Shown piece after piece: positions 23,022 through 35,300 of a DNA stretch of 64,000 nt (positions within the stretch are counted from its first letter, which is position 1; every line of letters starts with the position of its first letter). The DNA comes from Paraphysoderma sedebokerense. Taxonomy: Eukaryota; Blastocladiomycota; Physodermatomycetes; Physodermatales; Physodermataceae. The position numbers were made by a program, and so were the translations under genes. Under the pieces are notes generated by a model. The model had not been told where the DNA came from and ran no database searches. It worked only from the letters and a program-made list of their open reading frames with translations. The DNA is taken from the NCBI GenBank assembly GCA_025602915.1, contig JAHLJZ010000009.1, positions 1 through 64,000 of the forward strand, read 5' to 3'.

Positions 23022-24113
23022 ATGTCAGCAGTCAGTACGCCCCAAGATTTTGCCCGGTCTTTGATAGCAGTTTCGGTTTTAGCTGCAATACTAAATGTGT
23101 CCTTGCTGGTCATCGCTAAAAGAGCGCGGTTATCCTTCACACCCTCGAACCTTTTTATCTTCAATCTATGTCTCTGCGACATTATCATAGTTTCAGCAAA
23201 TATACCCTTCACAATTTCAATTGCAAACTCACCGAGAGATAGGAATCTCCTCGCTACCAGTACATTCTTCTGCAATTTAAATGGATTTTTCAACAAATTC
23301 ATGGCCCTCTCTACGGTGCTGACACTCGTCGCCCTCGCATTAGAACGATACATACAAGTCTGTACAAACCGCAAGCTTACTTTATCTTGTTCCTTGAAAT
23401 GCCTTGCAGTTATGCAGCTTATAATTATCGCTGTCTCCATTAAACCCTTTTTCACCGAAACCGGATATGAAATTCAACCGTCACAGGTTTATTGCATGGA
23501 AGACTTAACCTCTGACAGGTTTGATGTGCGGGTCGCCAGGATAGTCATGGTAGTTGGTTTGAATGCGTCATTTCTTGTTGTAATGTTCTGTTACTTGATG
23601 ATTTTTTTTCGGGTTCGAAAGATTGAAAACCAGTTGGAAACAAGCACCGCTCCGAGAGAAGAGATAATCGAAAATTTTGGTAATATGAGTCAAACCCAAA
23701 GCATATCTACTGGCGAGGAAGTTTCGTCAGAGTTACGCATCGCTATCCCTTCTCAAAATCATACATCGTATTCCCCGTCTCCGGACTCTCCTACATCGGT
23801 AACTTCGGAAACTCCATTACATAGTACATTAGGTCGACGAAATTCGTGTAGCAAAGATAAAAAATTTTGTCAAATCCAAAAAACGATTTTGCTACGAGCC
23901 GTTTCAATTTGCCTGACATTCACAGTATGTTGGTCGGTATACGACTATAACTTAATTTACACAGCAATAACAAGGAAGCCTGTGTCGGTATATATGGATA
24001 GTTGGGGATTGTACTTGATAGCTTTGCATGGTATATTAAATCCGCTATTACTTCTAGCAGTTGATACAAGGTTTAGGGAACCGATTGAAAAGTTTATCTT
24101 TCGCCTTTTCTAA
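23022..24113 (+). CDS. Class A GPCR homologue 3, intronless, 363 aa
   Basis: A single open frame from the ATG at 23022 to 24113. Class A features are kept: TM2 FNLCLCDIIIVSAN, the TM3 Cys in FFCNLNGF, ALERYIQV at the end of TM3, the ECL2 Cys in VYCMEDLTS, and NPLLLLAVDTRFREP at the end of TM7. The third loop is much shorter than in receptors 1 and 2. The intron found in them right after the DLTG codons is absent here, where coding runs straight through DLTSDRFDVRVARIVM. This receptor has drifted furthest from the others and may sense a different ligand. Confidence 0.83.
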   Translation: MSAVSTPQDFARSLIAVSVLAAILNVSLLVIAKRARLSFTPSNLFIFNLCLCDIIIVSANIPFTISIANSPRDRNLLATSTFFCNLNGFFNKFMALSTVLTLVALALERYIQVCTNRKLTLSCSLKCLAVMQLIIIAVSIKPFFTETGYEIQPSQVYCMEDLTSDRFDVRVARIVMVVGLNASFLVVMFCYLMIFFRVRKIENQLETSTAPREEIIENFGNMSQTQSISTGEEVSSELRIAIPSQNHTSYSPSPDSPTSVTSETPLHSTLGRRNSCSKDKKFCQIQKTILLRAVSICLTFTVCWSVYDYNLIYTAITRKPVSVYMDSWGLYLIALHGILNPLLLLAVDTRFREPIEKFIFRLF

Positions 24114-24614
24114 TTACCAATGGTTCATCGAAAAGGGAAGCTTAAGAATATTATGTAATATACAAGGAGTGGGTTGTAAAAAAGTTTAAATACCGGATGT
24201 AATGTAATATAATTCCATGAATTTTTCTCTGAAACTTGGCTACATTTGTGTGCACGATATGCTCGAGTTTCAATCGTCACCAGCACAGTCAACGACGCTA
24301 CAGGATCACCAAGGTAATGCCTATGTATAAAAACTGGACCCAATATTGAAGTTTGCAAGACCAATTCAATAGACGAAGTTCGATAACACGGATTAAGTTT
24401 ATCGATGGTAAAATTATCCGAATCACAATTAATGGGATATGTGACTTAATATTGCGATTGTTGCGATTGTGATTTACAGTTCTTGGAAACAAGGAGATAA
24501 AAACGTTGAGACCTGGGGGTTGACGCCAAGCGGAGCTCGTTTTGAGATTTGAGGGTATCCACACTCCTGAAGACTCATCATAAGAAGAAGTGTTGAAGCA
24601 CAAAAAGAGGAACG
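24114..24614. other. Intergenic spacer
   Basis: 501 bp between receptor 3 and the FAH-family enzyme. Nothing recognised. Confidence 0.4.
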
Positions 24615-25881
24615 ATGCAATTACCTCCCATTACTTCCCAAATACTTGCACAGCGACTCAATACATTAGTTCGTTTCTCATCAACCATGGTAAAGGCAAA
24701 GCAATCCTGGACTCACCTTATCCGGTTCAAAAGTGCCGAAGACGGAAGAATCAAGTATGGAGAACCGGTACATAAAGACAAATCACTATCGCCCGAGATG
24801 TTTGTGCATCCTGCCTATAAAATGGGAGAGTTATATGCCAAAGTGATAGAAATCGATAATACTCAAGGATGGGCTGACGGCTCAGTATCCGACAAAATCG
24901 AAAAGGTTCAGAAGGTAATGTCCGTCCAGTCAACTTCATATTTGGGTAACAGCTGTACCTGGACAATTATTAAATTAACTTTTGTATTTAGTTGTTATCG
25001 CCTGTTGCAACCACTCCGCTTATTCTTGGTATTGGATTAAATTACGTCAAACACGCAAAAGGTAAGGACGTATTGGATATCCAGGCGCTCTTGATTTCTC
25101 TGACCGACGATTGATTATAGAAACGTCTATGCCGCTTCCGACCTATCCTATCGTTTTTACAAAAAGTCCGAAATCTATTCAACATCCTTATGACCCTATA
25201 GTGGTGCCGAAAATATGTCAAAACGACCAAGTGGATTACGAAGTTGAATTAGTGGTTGTCCTGAAAGAAGATATTAAGAATTTGGTTTTCCCGAAGGACA
25301 AGGAAGGAAAAAAGAACTTGTTAGCTCAAGTCGTGGCCGGATATACTCTCGGTAATGATGTCAGTGCAAGAAAGTGGCAGGTGCGTAGTTTTTTCGTTCG
25401 ATAACAATTACATCAGATTTATCGATCGTAACGGGACTGCAATTGATAAATATTAGGGAAAAAATCTTGGAGGTTCGCAGTGGGTTTTTGCAAAATCCTT
25501 TGATACATTTTCGCCGATCGGACCGATGATTGTGTCGCCTTCTGTCATTCCTGATCCAAATCAAATCAGGCTCAAAACGAATATTAGTGGAGTTGAGAAG
25601 CAGAATGAAAGCACGTCGGACATGATTTTCAATGTCGCTCAGGTAAGATTGACCAACGTTATTGGCCTCCATATTTCAGTTTTAATTGAATGTGTTATTT
25701 CTAGATTCTCGAGTTCGTTTCGCAAGGAACGACAGTTCCAGCCGAAACTTTAATTTTTACCGGTACACCGAGCGGAGTTGGACTCGGGTCAAAACCACCG
25801 GTATATCTGAAGAACGGAGATGTTTGTGATTTATGGATGGAGCATGTTGGTCTCTTAAAGAACGAAGTCGTGTACGAATAG
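24615..25881 (+). CDS. Fumarylacetoacetate hydrolase family protein (FAHD2-like), 330 aa
   Basis: Five exons (24615-24914, 24992-25061, 25121-25380, 25457-25642, 25705-25881) make a continuous frame. The FAH C-terminal catalytic domain is clear: LILGIGLNYVKHAKE, FTKSPKSI, the metal-binding DYEVELVVVLKED (Glu164 and Glu166) and GYTLGNDVSARKWQ, which supplies the third acidic ligand. SQWVFAKSFDTFSPIGPMIV, then IFTGTPSGVG and the ending GLLKNEVVYE follow. Family members hydrolyse or decarboxylate acylpyruvate- or fumarylacetoacetate-like compounds using Mg2+; the exact substrate cannot be read. About 24 residues precede MVKAKQSW and could act as a mitochondrial targeting leader, giving dual localisation if the second ATG is also used. 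Confidence 0.92.
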
Positions 25882-26058
25882 ATAGGCTTGATTTGTAGTA
25901 ATGATTTGGAAAAGCAAGATCACTAATAGTAATGTAATATATCCTTTGCAGACTACCCTTTGTGTAATGCATGGGTTAAAATAAACAGATTTCATTAAAA
26001 TTTCTAAATTACATGAAATACAAGAGTAACACATTATATGCAGTGACATAATTAATTC

Positions 26059-27077
26059 CTATTCCTCCATTTCATTATCGGCACCCAAAAATTGCTTTGA
26101 AATAGGAAATTTTTTTGACAAATCATGAATGGTGCCGTTCTCGTAATAACAAGACAAGTGAATTTGAAATTCGGCTTGATGGATCCAAAATAATTTCTTC
26201 ATTGAACAAAAACATATATGTTAATAAAAGCCGTAGTAAATCCGATTTAAACTGGGAACATACCAATAATTGAGCTTGTTGAGGGTTCAACACTTGACCT
26301 TCTGTGCATATCGTATAATCGGTTAATAATGTCACAACACCTTTCTCCAATTTAGTCGGAAGCCCCAACTTTCGTAACTGAGATTCCATGTTATGAGGGA
26401 ACGGTTCATTATCTGCACCGCGAACAACAGGGCCGGCGGGAAGTTCGACGGTCATGGTCGCTTTAGTTCCTGATCGAGCATAATCCGTTTCACGGTATGA
26501 TTTGAAGAATGAAATAACCTCATCCGGAAGAATATTGGTGAAAAGCAAGCCAACGTGTCCAACGAGTCTCTGATAATGAATATCAGTATATGAGCATCTA
26601 GTAGTACCGATGACAAAAGAAACTAGATCTTTACCTCAGACAACTGCCGCAAATTTTCTTTACACTCATCTGATTCAGTCGTTCCTAACGCTTTCGCCAT
26701 AACCTTATTCTTACCAAAGAAAAACCTTGAATGCTTCCATTGGGTTCGGACTTCCTTTAAATATGTATTCCGCATATTCTCGACACTGAACAGATATATG
26801 TAACTGTATTCTTCCACTGCATCTCGAATCTGCAGATCGATGAATAATTCATAGTCAGAATATGAATGGATAATGTAAAATATAACTATGACATTACCTC
26901 GGTGATCAATTTTTCTTTGGTTTCTCTTCCATGCTTTTCGGTCTTGGTAAGATGAACTAAGAAGGCGAACCAGGAATGACGGAATAAAACCGTTCAATTA
27001 GTCCAACAATACTTCTGTAATATGAATACAAAAGATTACCGCAACATACCAACTTTAGAACGCTTGGATTTCGGCAT
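26059..27077 (-). CDS. MRT4: Ribosome assembly factor MRT4 (uL10-like)
   Basis: Five exons (27050-27077, 26898-26956, 26635-26829, 26264-26569, 26059-26196) give 241 aa. Mrt4 is the nucleolar stand-in for the P0/uL10 stalk protein on pre-60S particles. Diagnostic stretches are the N-terminal MPKSKRSK, LFSVENMRN, WKHSRFFFGKNKVMAKALG, RLVGHVGLLFTN, YARSGTKATMTVELPAGPV and HNMESQLRKLGLPTKLEKGV followed by VTLLTDYTICTEGQ. The start exon encodes only nine full codons and was located by the MPKSKR motif and a GTATGT donor. It is divergent from the PPR gene; only 258 bp separate the two start codons. Confidence 0.95.
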
Positions 27078-27335
27078 GATGATTGTAGTTGTATAAATCG
27101 GAAAGTACGAATGGAGGAGCCATTGCAGATGGAAAATTTCGGCCTTGTTTACTGTCAGTGACAACAGTCACGTGTCTTTGTCAAAACAGCGGTGTCGAGA
27201 AGTTGAATAGAATATGGTATGATACATATCACAGTAAGATAGAATATACCCCATACATCAAAATGTGCGCTATCAAATGTTAGGAAGGTCGTAATTTGAA
27301 ATCAGTATAGTAATCCGCCGCCATTTCCGGTCTTT

Positions 27336-30300
27336 ATGAAAAATTTCCTGAATCCGAAAACGATATCATCGGCCAGTAAATCGTTCTACGTATGCACACA
27401 TTGTCGAACAACTTTTCTAAAACGAAAATCAAACGTTATTAGTATACCCCACTACAGCATACACTCATCCAGGAAATCGAGTCACAAAGTCGCTACGGAG
27501 GAAATTGTGCGTCCTGCAAATTCGTCGATAGTATTCCAATTGCCATCGTCGAAGGCGTCGGATAAGTCGTTTGGTAGCTTCCCCCTCCTTAGGGGGAGGA
27601 CAAAAGACTCACCGAGACATAAAGCCGATTCGATCTCTGCTTTAATACCTGACTTCAATTCGAATAAATCTATATCCAGCACAATGCCTTCCTACGATTA
27701 TCAGAAGATGATTGTGCTGTTGTCGAATAGAGTATCAAAAGGATTGAGAAAAGAGGATTACGAATCGGTGGAAGAATTGATATTTTCGCCTATTTTGAAA
27801 ACATTGGATTGTAAACTTCAGTCGAAATTAGGCGGTAGATTGATCAAACATTATTTAAAAGTAGGGATGATAAACGAGGCCAAGCGTTTCTTGGATGAAT
27901 TGAAATCCCAGGGAACGTCACCTTCAGTAAACGGCATTTCATCGTTAATACGTAGTCTGTCCCGTGATGGGCAACAGGATCGAGTGCTTGAAATTATCGA
28001 ATACTTGGTGTCATCGGATATAAACGTCAACTCTGCTACATGGGGAGCCGTTATCTCGACTTTGGCGAAAACGAATCCAAAGTACGCCGAAGCAGGACTA
28101 GAATTTATTTGTAAAATCAATCTTATTCCAAAACTATACGGAATCGTTGTCAATGGATATATCAATGCCTCTGACTACTGCTCGGCAGATCGGGTGTTGC
28201 GATTATCACGATCACACAAAATACCCTTGACTTCTGCTATGATCGAACTCGCCTCAAAAGTATACACGAATTTGAACGACCCAGTGACGTTGTTTTCAAT
28301 TTACAGTCTCGCTAAAGCTAACTCAACCCGTCTCGATACATCTTCGGTCAATTCACTCCTCTATTCTTTTTACAAACTCTCACGATTCGATCTGCTAGAG
28401 TCTATAGTTTTCGACGCTCAATCTCAATCCGTTTCGTTTAATAGTGATACTTTTTCCATCACCGCTACTTATCTCTCAAACAACACTCATAAATCGACAT
28501 CCGCCTTAAACCGCAATATCAACCGTCTTTTCCACGCATATGTATCAGACAAATCTATTACCGCTGACATCAAAACGGTTACCTGTTTTCTAAAAGCAAG
28601 TTTTAAAACCAAAGACCATGATTTGACTCGATGTGTTCTAGAGCACATGGTTCAACGGGACGTAAAACCGGATGTAAAGTTTTATAATACCATGATCAAA
28701 GGATACATAGATGATGGTAACGTTCAAAAAGCGATGTATGTGGCCGAGGAAATGGAATCGTGTGGTGTTAAACCGGATCTGGTGACGTTTAATACGTTTT
28801 TGAATGCTGTTGCTCAAAGTATCGGTCGATCGGTGTGTGAATTCATTCTATCTGTTCCTAAACTTTTACTTATGTACTTGTATTTACTTTGTATTTGCTT
28901 TGAATTCTTACAGCAGAATACCTCTCAAACTTGTACCACGTCTTCTGGTGTTTTAAATCTTAACGATGTTGTCTCGATTCTACAAAATATGAAACGACAA
29001 GGACTTGAACCCGACTCTGTAACATTTAACACCCTCCTCAACATTTATTGCCGTTCCGGTCACTTTACGCAAGCATGGGACACATTGCTACAAGGATTAA
29101 AGAACCGTCATACAGAATTAAAAGATTTAGACTCGTTATCATGGCACTCGGATTTTCAAAAGATATTAAAGACTATTAATACGAAAACTAGATCTTCACT
29201 CACCACTTCTAGTCTTTCGTCACCTGATACATCGTCTGTTCATCCAACTCCCAAACCCAACCCCAACCACTCATCTTCATCATTATTTAAACCAACAATT
29301 CATTCATACAATACTCTTCTCCATACATTTGCATCAACCGGTAACCTTCCACGAACTCGGTTTATCTTTGACCTATTATGTTTAGATCAGTCAGTGAAAC
29401 CCGATATTCATTCCTACAATTCACTATTCAAAGCGATCATGGTTTCACAGAAAAAATACTCGTTCACACGATCGGGTCATGTTCGATATCGTGGGGCTTG
29501 TTGCGGTACTGTTGGGACGAGGTCGAGTTTGATTTCTCGGTACATCAATCATACCTTTAAACAAGCTTGGTCACTTTGGAATCACCTTGTACTTTCCAAC
29601 CCCAAACACAAAACACATCCATCGTTACAACCGTCTAAATCATCTTGCAAAGGATTACCCCAACCTTCAAATTTTATTTCTACCTTCCCATCTACACTTG
29701 TGACATTATCTGCTCAGGCAGTTCCAACACCCACCCCGAATTCTACGACGACGTATTTCTTACTTTCCTCTCTTCCCCCCGATATTAATCTCCTAGGAAA
29801 CACCCTCAAAAGTATCACCACCCTCCAAACCACATTTTCCTCTCCCACCCCTCCCCCCTCTCTCTTATCTTCCCTTTATTCTTTCTCTACCCCCCACGTG
29901 AATGACCCATCCTTTCAACCCCCTGAAAAAAATCTACTCCAACTACCACACTACAAACTCATCATCAAACTATGTATCCGTATCGGCCAAACATTAAAAA
30001 AACGACATCAAACAACGTCTCTCTCCGAATCTCATTACCAAACCCAATCTGAAAATTGGCAAAACTTGTTACATTGGTCTGTCAATCAGGGACTCAATGT
30101 TATCAAAAACCAAGAGGAACGTGTGGATACCTATAACCTCGTTTTAAGAACAAACCAGTTATCACCTAAACCTGATGAAACGTTAGAACTCCCAAATTCA
30201 AATGTCAACACTCATCGACAAAATGACCGAGATTTTAATGATTTTAATGAGGTAGGGTTAAGATCACAACAAGAATTTTTAAAATGGGTGGTAAAAAAGT

Positions 30301-30386
30301 TGGTTTTGGCTGGATTAAAACAACAAGTTCAAAGGATTCAAGAGATGGGTTCCGTAAACATGAAATCGAAATCATGTAATTCGTGA
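27336..30386 (+). CDS. Pentatricopeptide repeat protein, probably mitochondrial
   Basis: A frame of 1016 codons is open throughout. The N-terminus is rich in Ser, Lys and Arg with few acids and looks like a mitochondrial targeting leader. PPR motifs are visible, for example VKFYNTMIKGYIDDGNVQKA (from about residue 447), VTFNTLLNIYCRSGHFTQAW and HSYNTLLHTFASTGNLPRTR. Such proteins bind organelle RNA and act in processing or translation. The stretch 28833-28913 starts with GTGTGT, ends with TTACAG, is 81 bp long and encodes an out-of-character hydrophobic run, so it is probably an in-frame intron. The mature protein would then be 989 aa. The C-terminal third is Ser/Thr/Pro-rich and less repeat-like. 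Confidence 0.85.
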   Translation: MKNFLNPKTISSASKSFYVCTHCRTTFLKRKSNVISIPHYSIHSSRKSSHKVATEEIVRPANSSIVFQLPSSKASDKSFGSFPLLRGRTKDSPRHKADSISALIPDFNSNKSISSTMPSYDYQKMIVLLSNRVSKGLRKEDYESVEELIFSPILKTLDCKLQSKLGGRLIKHYLKVGMINEAKRFLDELKSQGTSPSVNGISSLIRSLSRDGQQDRVLEIIEYLVSSDINVNSATWGAVISTLAKTNPKYAEAGLEFICKINLIPKLYGIVVNGYINASDYCSADRVLRLSRSHKIPLTSAMIELASKVYTNLNDPVTLFSIYSLAKANSTRLDTSSVNSLLYSFYKLSRFDLLESIVFDAQSQSVSFNSDTFSITATYLSNNTHKSTSALNRNINRLFHAYVSDKSITADIKTVTCFLKASFKTKDHDLTRCVLEHMVQRDVKPDVKFYNTMIKGYIDDGNVQKAMYVAEEMESCGVKPDLVTFNTFLNAVAQSIGRSVCEFILSVPKLLLMYLYLLCICFEFLQQNTSQTCTTSSGVLNLNDVVSILQNMKRQGLEPDSVTFNTLLNIYCRSGHFTQAWDTLLQGLKNRHTELKDLDSLSWHSDFQKILKTINTKTRSSLTTSSLSSPDTSSVHPTPKPNPNHSSSSLFKPTIHSYNTLLHTFASTGNLPRTRFIFDLLCLDQSVKPDIHSYNSLFKAIMVSQKKYSFTRSGHVRYRGACCGTVGTRSSLISRYINHTFKQAWSLWNHLVLSNPKHKTHPSLQPSKSSCKGLPQPSNFISTFPSTLVTLSAQAVPTPTPNSTTTYFLLSSLPPDINLLGNTLKSITTLQTTFSSPTPPPSLLSSLYSFSTPHVNDPSFQPPEKNLLQLPHYKLIIKLCIRIGQTLKKRHQTTSLSESHYQTQSENWQNLLHWSVNQGLNVIKNQEERVDTYNLVLRTNQLSPKPDETLELPNSNVNTHRQNDRDFNDFNEVGLRSQQEFLKWVVKKLVLAGLKQQVQRIQEMGSVNMKSKSCNS
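28833..28913 (+). other. Probable in-frame intron of 81 bp within the PPR gene
   Basis: It begins gtgtgtgaattc, ends gaattcttacag, has 27 whole codons without a stop and is AT-rich like other introns here. Its translation (for example LLLMYLYLLCICFEF) is a hydrophobic run inside an RNA-binding helical repeat, which is implausible as protein. Confidence 0.7.
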
Positions 30387-31122
30387 GATGAATGAGATGC
30401 GTGGAATAAAGTGATTTTTTTATTGAACTATTGATGATACAACTGTATACATTTCCAAAGAAGAAAACAAACAAGCGAAAAGACAATTGTACAATCAACA
30501 TTCAACACATTTATTGAGACTTCATTCTTTCTTTCGCAAACTCGGAAGTATTATTCTTGACACTGATTTGCAAATATGTATCAAACCCGTACACCCTCAT
30601 CCATGATACTGAGAACATTATCACTCGACAAGAGTTTGATACAGATAACATGACGATATAGACGACCCGAATAAACGACAACATAGAACGACGCTATCAA
30701 TGGTGCACGTATAAAGATCCATCCATAACTTTTCTCCTTCTCTTTAGGTTTTTTTTTTGAATTGTCCCGTACAAGTGAATAAATTATTTCAAGTCTAAGT
30801 AATTTAATTAAGAAAGAGAAAAAGGATGAAAAACAGAACGCAGGACTTATAACGTCTACAGTACAAATTTAGTACACTCATTTACGACTCCATATAAGCA
30901 AGAGGAATGTGCGAGGGGAGGGATATATTCGGGAAGAAAGAAAAGGATAACCCTTTATCATTGAGGATGGCGGAGAGGGAAGGGAGAGTTTGAGAAACAG
31001 TTTTCGAGGAGACGACAATAATAGAGAAGAGGGTAGGGAGGGTACGATGGGGTAGATTTCAAGAAGACAAGAGTGATGGTGAAATCGGTGAGAGAATATC
31101 GACGATATTCGAGGTGTTGTAT
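30387..31122. other. Convergent 3' regions of the PPR and velvet genes
   Basis: 736 bp between two convergent genes. AT-rich with purine-rich stretches at about 30900-31060; no gene found. Confidence 0.4.
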
Positions 31123-32331
31123 CTATTCGTATCCGTCTTCTTCTGGTTCATCGTCGTCACCGCTTTCTGCGGTTCGTTTTTTGTTTTGACTTTTCCGACT
31201 AGAGACACGAACTTCATTCCTGACTGGAATTTTGACACCTTGTCGAGCAAAACATTTCGATAACTCGGTGGATTCTATATTGAGGATATGAGTAAAATGT
31301 TAATGAATGAAATAGATAAGATGTAAACAATAAATGGATATTGGAAATGCATACCGGTCATCCCGGGGAAACGTTTCGCGCTGTACACTGTCACCACATC
31401 AGAGAATACTTCGGTCAGGACTTTACCGACTGAATTTGTTTCGTTGGTGTGAGCCAAATTCATCAAAGAGAATTTCAACCTGAATCTTCCTTCTTGCCTG
31501 ATACTCAGGTCGTGAAAGATAAAGAAATCGCCGTACTGGGAGGAGGTATCGGACAATCGATGCAACGAGGACACCAGCGAGCCCATGAGCAGTCTGGTGT
31601 AAGTGGGGAGATGGTGGTTGACGGAGTTAGGGTTGGAAAATGATTCTCGGGTGGGTGAGTTTGAGTTATTGGAACCAGCATTTGGGATGGGTTGAGTGGT
31701 AATTTCGGTGGATTTGTCTTCAGTCCATAAAGTTGCGTGGACAACGAAAACGGCCTCGAGAGGTCTGAAGGGTTGATTTCGAGGCGAGATAAGTACCAAA
31801 GCATACAAAGGGATGGGGAGGATAATAGAATTGTGAAACAACAGACAAAAGATAGAATTCATCAGTTAGTCATTGTCAACTCGCGTGTCGAAACTCAAAA
31901 AGGGGGAGGGGGGTGTGTGGTGTTGCGATTCAAACGTTTGAAAAAACGGGAAACAAAACGATAATGAAATAAAACAACATGAATGCTGATTATCGCAAGC
32001 GGAGAAATTGCCCCATATTAATAAAGCAATAGGAGGGGGGAAGGGAGAAGAGATTTTGGAAGGAAAAAAAAAAAATAGGAAAAAAAAGTAATAGAGTGAA
32101 AAAGTATTGAAGAGCAGTGAAATAAATTGAAATAAGAAGTGAACGACAATCGATCCGAGATCAAGTAATTGGGCAATAGAATTACCTTTCAACGACGTCG
32201 CCGTCTTGGTTTTTGGTGATTAATTTGAGGATGACTGGAGGATCGATGGGTCTTCTGTCCTTTTCGTTGTAGCCGCACATTCTCGCCCTGAGCGGCTCTT
32301 GTATTATTCTGAGATGGTACTGGTCCGTCAT
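31123..32331 (-). CDS. Velvet-domain transcription regulator, 235 aa
   Basis: Three exons (32186-32331, 31355-31764, 31123-31274) join in frame. The velvet domain is unmistakable: YHLRIIQEPLRARMCGYNEK, DRRPIDPPVILKL, VVHATLWTED, LMGSLVSSLHRL, DFFIFHDLSIRQEGRFRLKF, SLMNLAHTNE, VYSAKRFPGMT and ELSKCFARQGVKIPVRNEVR. Velvet proteins are fungal DNA-binding regulators that pair with each other and control sporulation and secondary metabolism. The protein is short, close to a bare domain plus an acidic tail ending EPEEDGYE, so it could be of the VosA/VelB type; I cannot assign the subtype. The first intron, 421 bp, is the longest in this part of the window and splits the domain. Confidence 0.94.
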
Positions 32332-35300
32332 TTGGGAGGGGGGTTCAGAGTGAGTGGGGGATTGCGAGGGAGGCAAGTGGTGAGCTGGAGTCGGAGTTTG
32401 AAGTTGGAGTCGGAGTAGTGTAGTGGAGTGTCTGGTGTATGCAATAGCGCAAGTGCACTAGCGAGAGTATAGTAGCAGTGTAGATTAGCGTAGTGAGTGT
32501 GCAGTGTGCAGTGGGATGAATGTGCAGTGGGATGACTGTGCGTCTGATTCACTGCTGCTGTCCGAGTGTCTTCCTGCTGTGGAAGCTGACTGCCAGGGAG
32601 AGGGAAGGATGACTAAGCAGGCTGCGAGGGAACTCCCATGGCTTATATGTATAACTGCGTATGAATAAGTATCTGTGATATTACCGATATACTCCCAATC
32701 TCCGATGGCCGCCGACGGGATCGGGCTCCCTTGTCCCTCTTTTGTGCTCCCTCCGTTCACCCACATCCTCCGTTCACAGGATGGTTCACCGGCACCACAC
32801 CCTTTTTTCCCCTGTCCAAGGGCCGAGACTGATTCAGACTCTGGCGCCCCGTCATCCACATCCAACACTACCAGCTTTCATTTTGTAATACATGGCAACC
32901 ACAATACACAGCATGCCATGCCTGGACATATTCTATGATGGATTGTCGCATATTTGATTATTCATATACATGTATGCATGATGTGTAGTATCAGTTGGAG
33001 CAATTCCTTCACTCCGCAGCCAACTCTTGTCTCTGATTCCATTCTCACAACATTCCCCCGCATCCCAATCACACCATCAGTGACCATCACCTCTTCACAG
33101 TTCACACACGCCTCGCTCACTTCATCCAATTCTAGATCCTTGTGCTACCACCTCTTGTGTTCTAGATTGACTCCTTCTCTTATTCGCCAGTCCCTGCAGG
33201 TCCCTGCCTCCCCTGATGTCTGTAAAGGTCCTGGGGCCTGGGCCGAAAAATGCCACTCATCTTTAGTGAAAAGTTCCCACAATTCACAAATCATCCGATG
33301 TCCATAATACTCTTATGTGTGTGCTGCTCTGACTCTAGACAGAAAGAGAACGAAAAGAGATCAGAGTCAGAGCAGCACAATGTCTAAACATTCAACATTA
33401 GTCACACTGGCAACCTCTGGTAAGTTGGTAACCCTTGGTAACCACCATCGGGCAAATCGAGGATTGCCGAAACTTTCAACACCATCACCTGTTTGTGAAT
33501 TGTACTACCCATCTGCATCACACACTCGAGAGTCCCGACGCATCAGAGTGTGTAATTTTTGTGATAAAGTCTTTTGCTTTGTGCATGTGGTCTTGACGTT
33601 ATTCGTTACCTCTGTCTATTGTGACTCCATATAGATAAACATAGCCCAATGCAAGTCATTTCTTGATAAAAAATCAGATGAACGGGACATCGGGAACCGG
33701 TCTTTTTTTTTCCGTGACCCACCGTTGATGCAACCAACATTCACTGCAAGATCGGCCATCGAGTAGAGTCTAAACACTTATTTGCCGCACAGGTTGCCAC
33801 AGCCAACAACCTCGATCTTGCCGTATGGCTCAATTTTAATTCAACGTGTCGGTGAGACTTTTACTCGACCTTGTTACAAGGCTACAAAAGGTAACACGTT
33901 ACACTATTTGAGTTTCCCAGTGTGAATGGAAAAATGTCAAAAAAGCCCGGAGAATGGCGGAGATTCTCCGGTTCCCTCGATTCCCTCGATCCGCGACAAT
34001 TCACCGTCGTTGTTTGAACAAACATCGGACATTTTTGTCACAAACTTTCTTCGATTTTACACCAAAGTCAACACTCCATACAATACTCCAAACAATACTC
34101 CATACCTCCTTTGTGCATTTCTCTTTACTCTTTAGTCATTTTGAATCTGATCCGCTCACCGATGTCGAGCGTTTACATTGATCTTGTTTATTAGTTAGAC
34201 TTCAGTTTTACACCGATCCGGGAGGTTTCCGATGTACAATTGTGTATCACCACCATTTGAAACCGCCAATCGTAAAGCACTGAATTCATTTCGATGGAAC
34301 TGTACTGATCCCCCCCCCATGGGCCTAATACATCAATAACGAATCGTGACTATCTCTATGGTCATCTTTTCCAAGAATTCAACGTCACCTAGGCGCTACA
34401 TTATCTCTTTTTTCCTCTTAACACAAAACACTGCTTATAACCAATATGTTGTCATAATCATCGACATCATCCCATCTCACTCCAATCTCCAATACAAATT
34501 GACTCTGTAATCCCCTGTAAGATTGCGTCCATCACCCCTCTTCTCAACAGTCCAAAACCACTTAACAACCGATATGAGAATGCTTGAACTCTATAACTCA
34601 GATTCACTTTTCACACCTCATGGCTCATGTCACACCATTGACTCTAACTCCATAAGGTTCCAGACTTTCAATCGATAGGAGTCGTGAAGTTTGCAACACC
34701 AATTCCGTAATTCCCATTGTGTTCTGATTTCTAAACTTCCGTTGAAACTTGATTCGACTCGCGTAACACTTGAACAGCTCTGATCAATGACGTACAGTCT
34801 CTTACAGTCTTACTGAGTGACTGAGTCACTGACACAGACCAACACAGACCCCTTGCAGTTCGCAATGCCCCCACCCCACAGGGGTATTAATTCTTATGTG
34901 AAATGAGAAAGCTAAAGATCCTCAAGAATCTAGATTCCAGATTCTTTGTTCTTTATGGGTGACAAAGCGAACTCAGCACAGTAACCCGTAAAGTGACTAC
35001 AGTGTCAGTGTCAGTCAAGTATAGTGAGTCAGTGACTACTGACTAGTATACAGTTAACATTAGCACTCTCATTATTGATATCTGATTACTTTTGATTACC
35101 AGAACAAAAATTCACAAAAGCTTCACAAAGCAACGAAATACCGCCGAAACTTCGAAAGAAATGTAAATTCGATAGGATTGATGAGTGTCCCCCAGCCGGG
35201 ACTAACCTAGACCAGGACCCTGGGCCTTTGCTGGACGAACTACTTACTACGACTCCATGAATATTCAATAGTGAATAGTCAATGACATTCCAAGGACTCA

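Noticed and set aside
31449-31964. Plus-strand frames over the velvet gene
   Set aside because: Antisense shadows of the velvet coding exon and its first intron.
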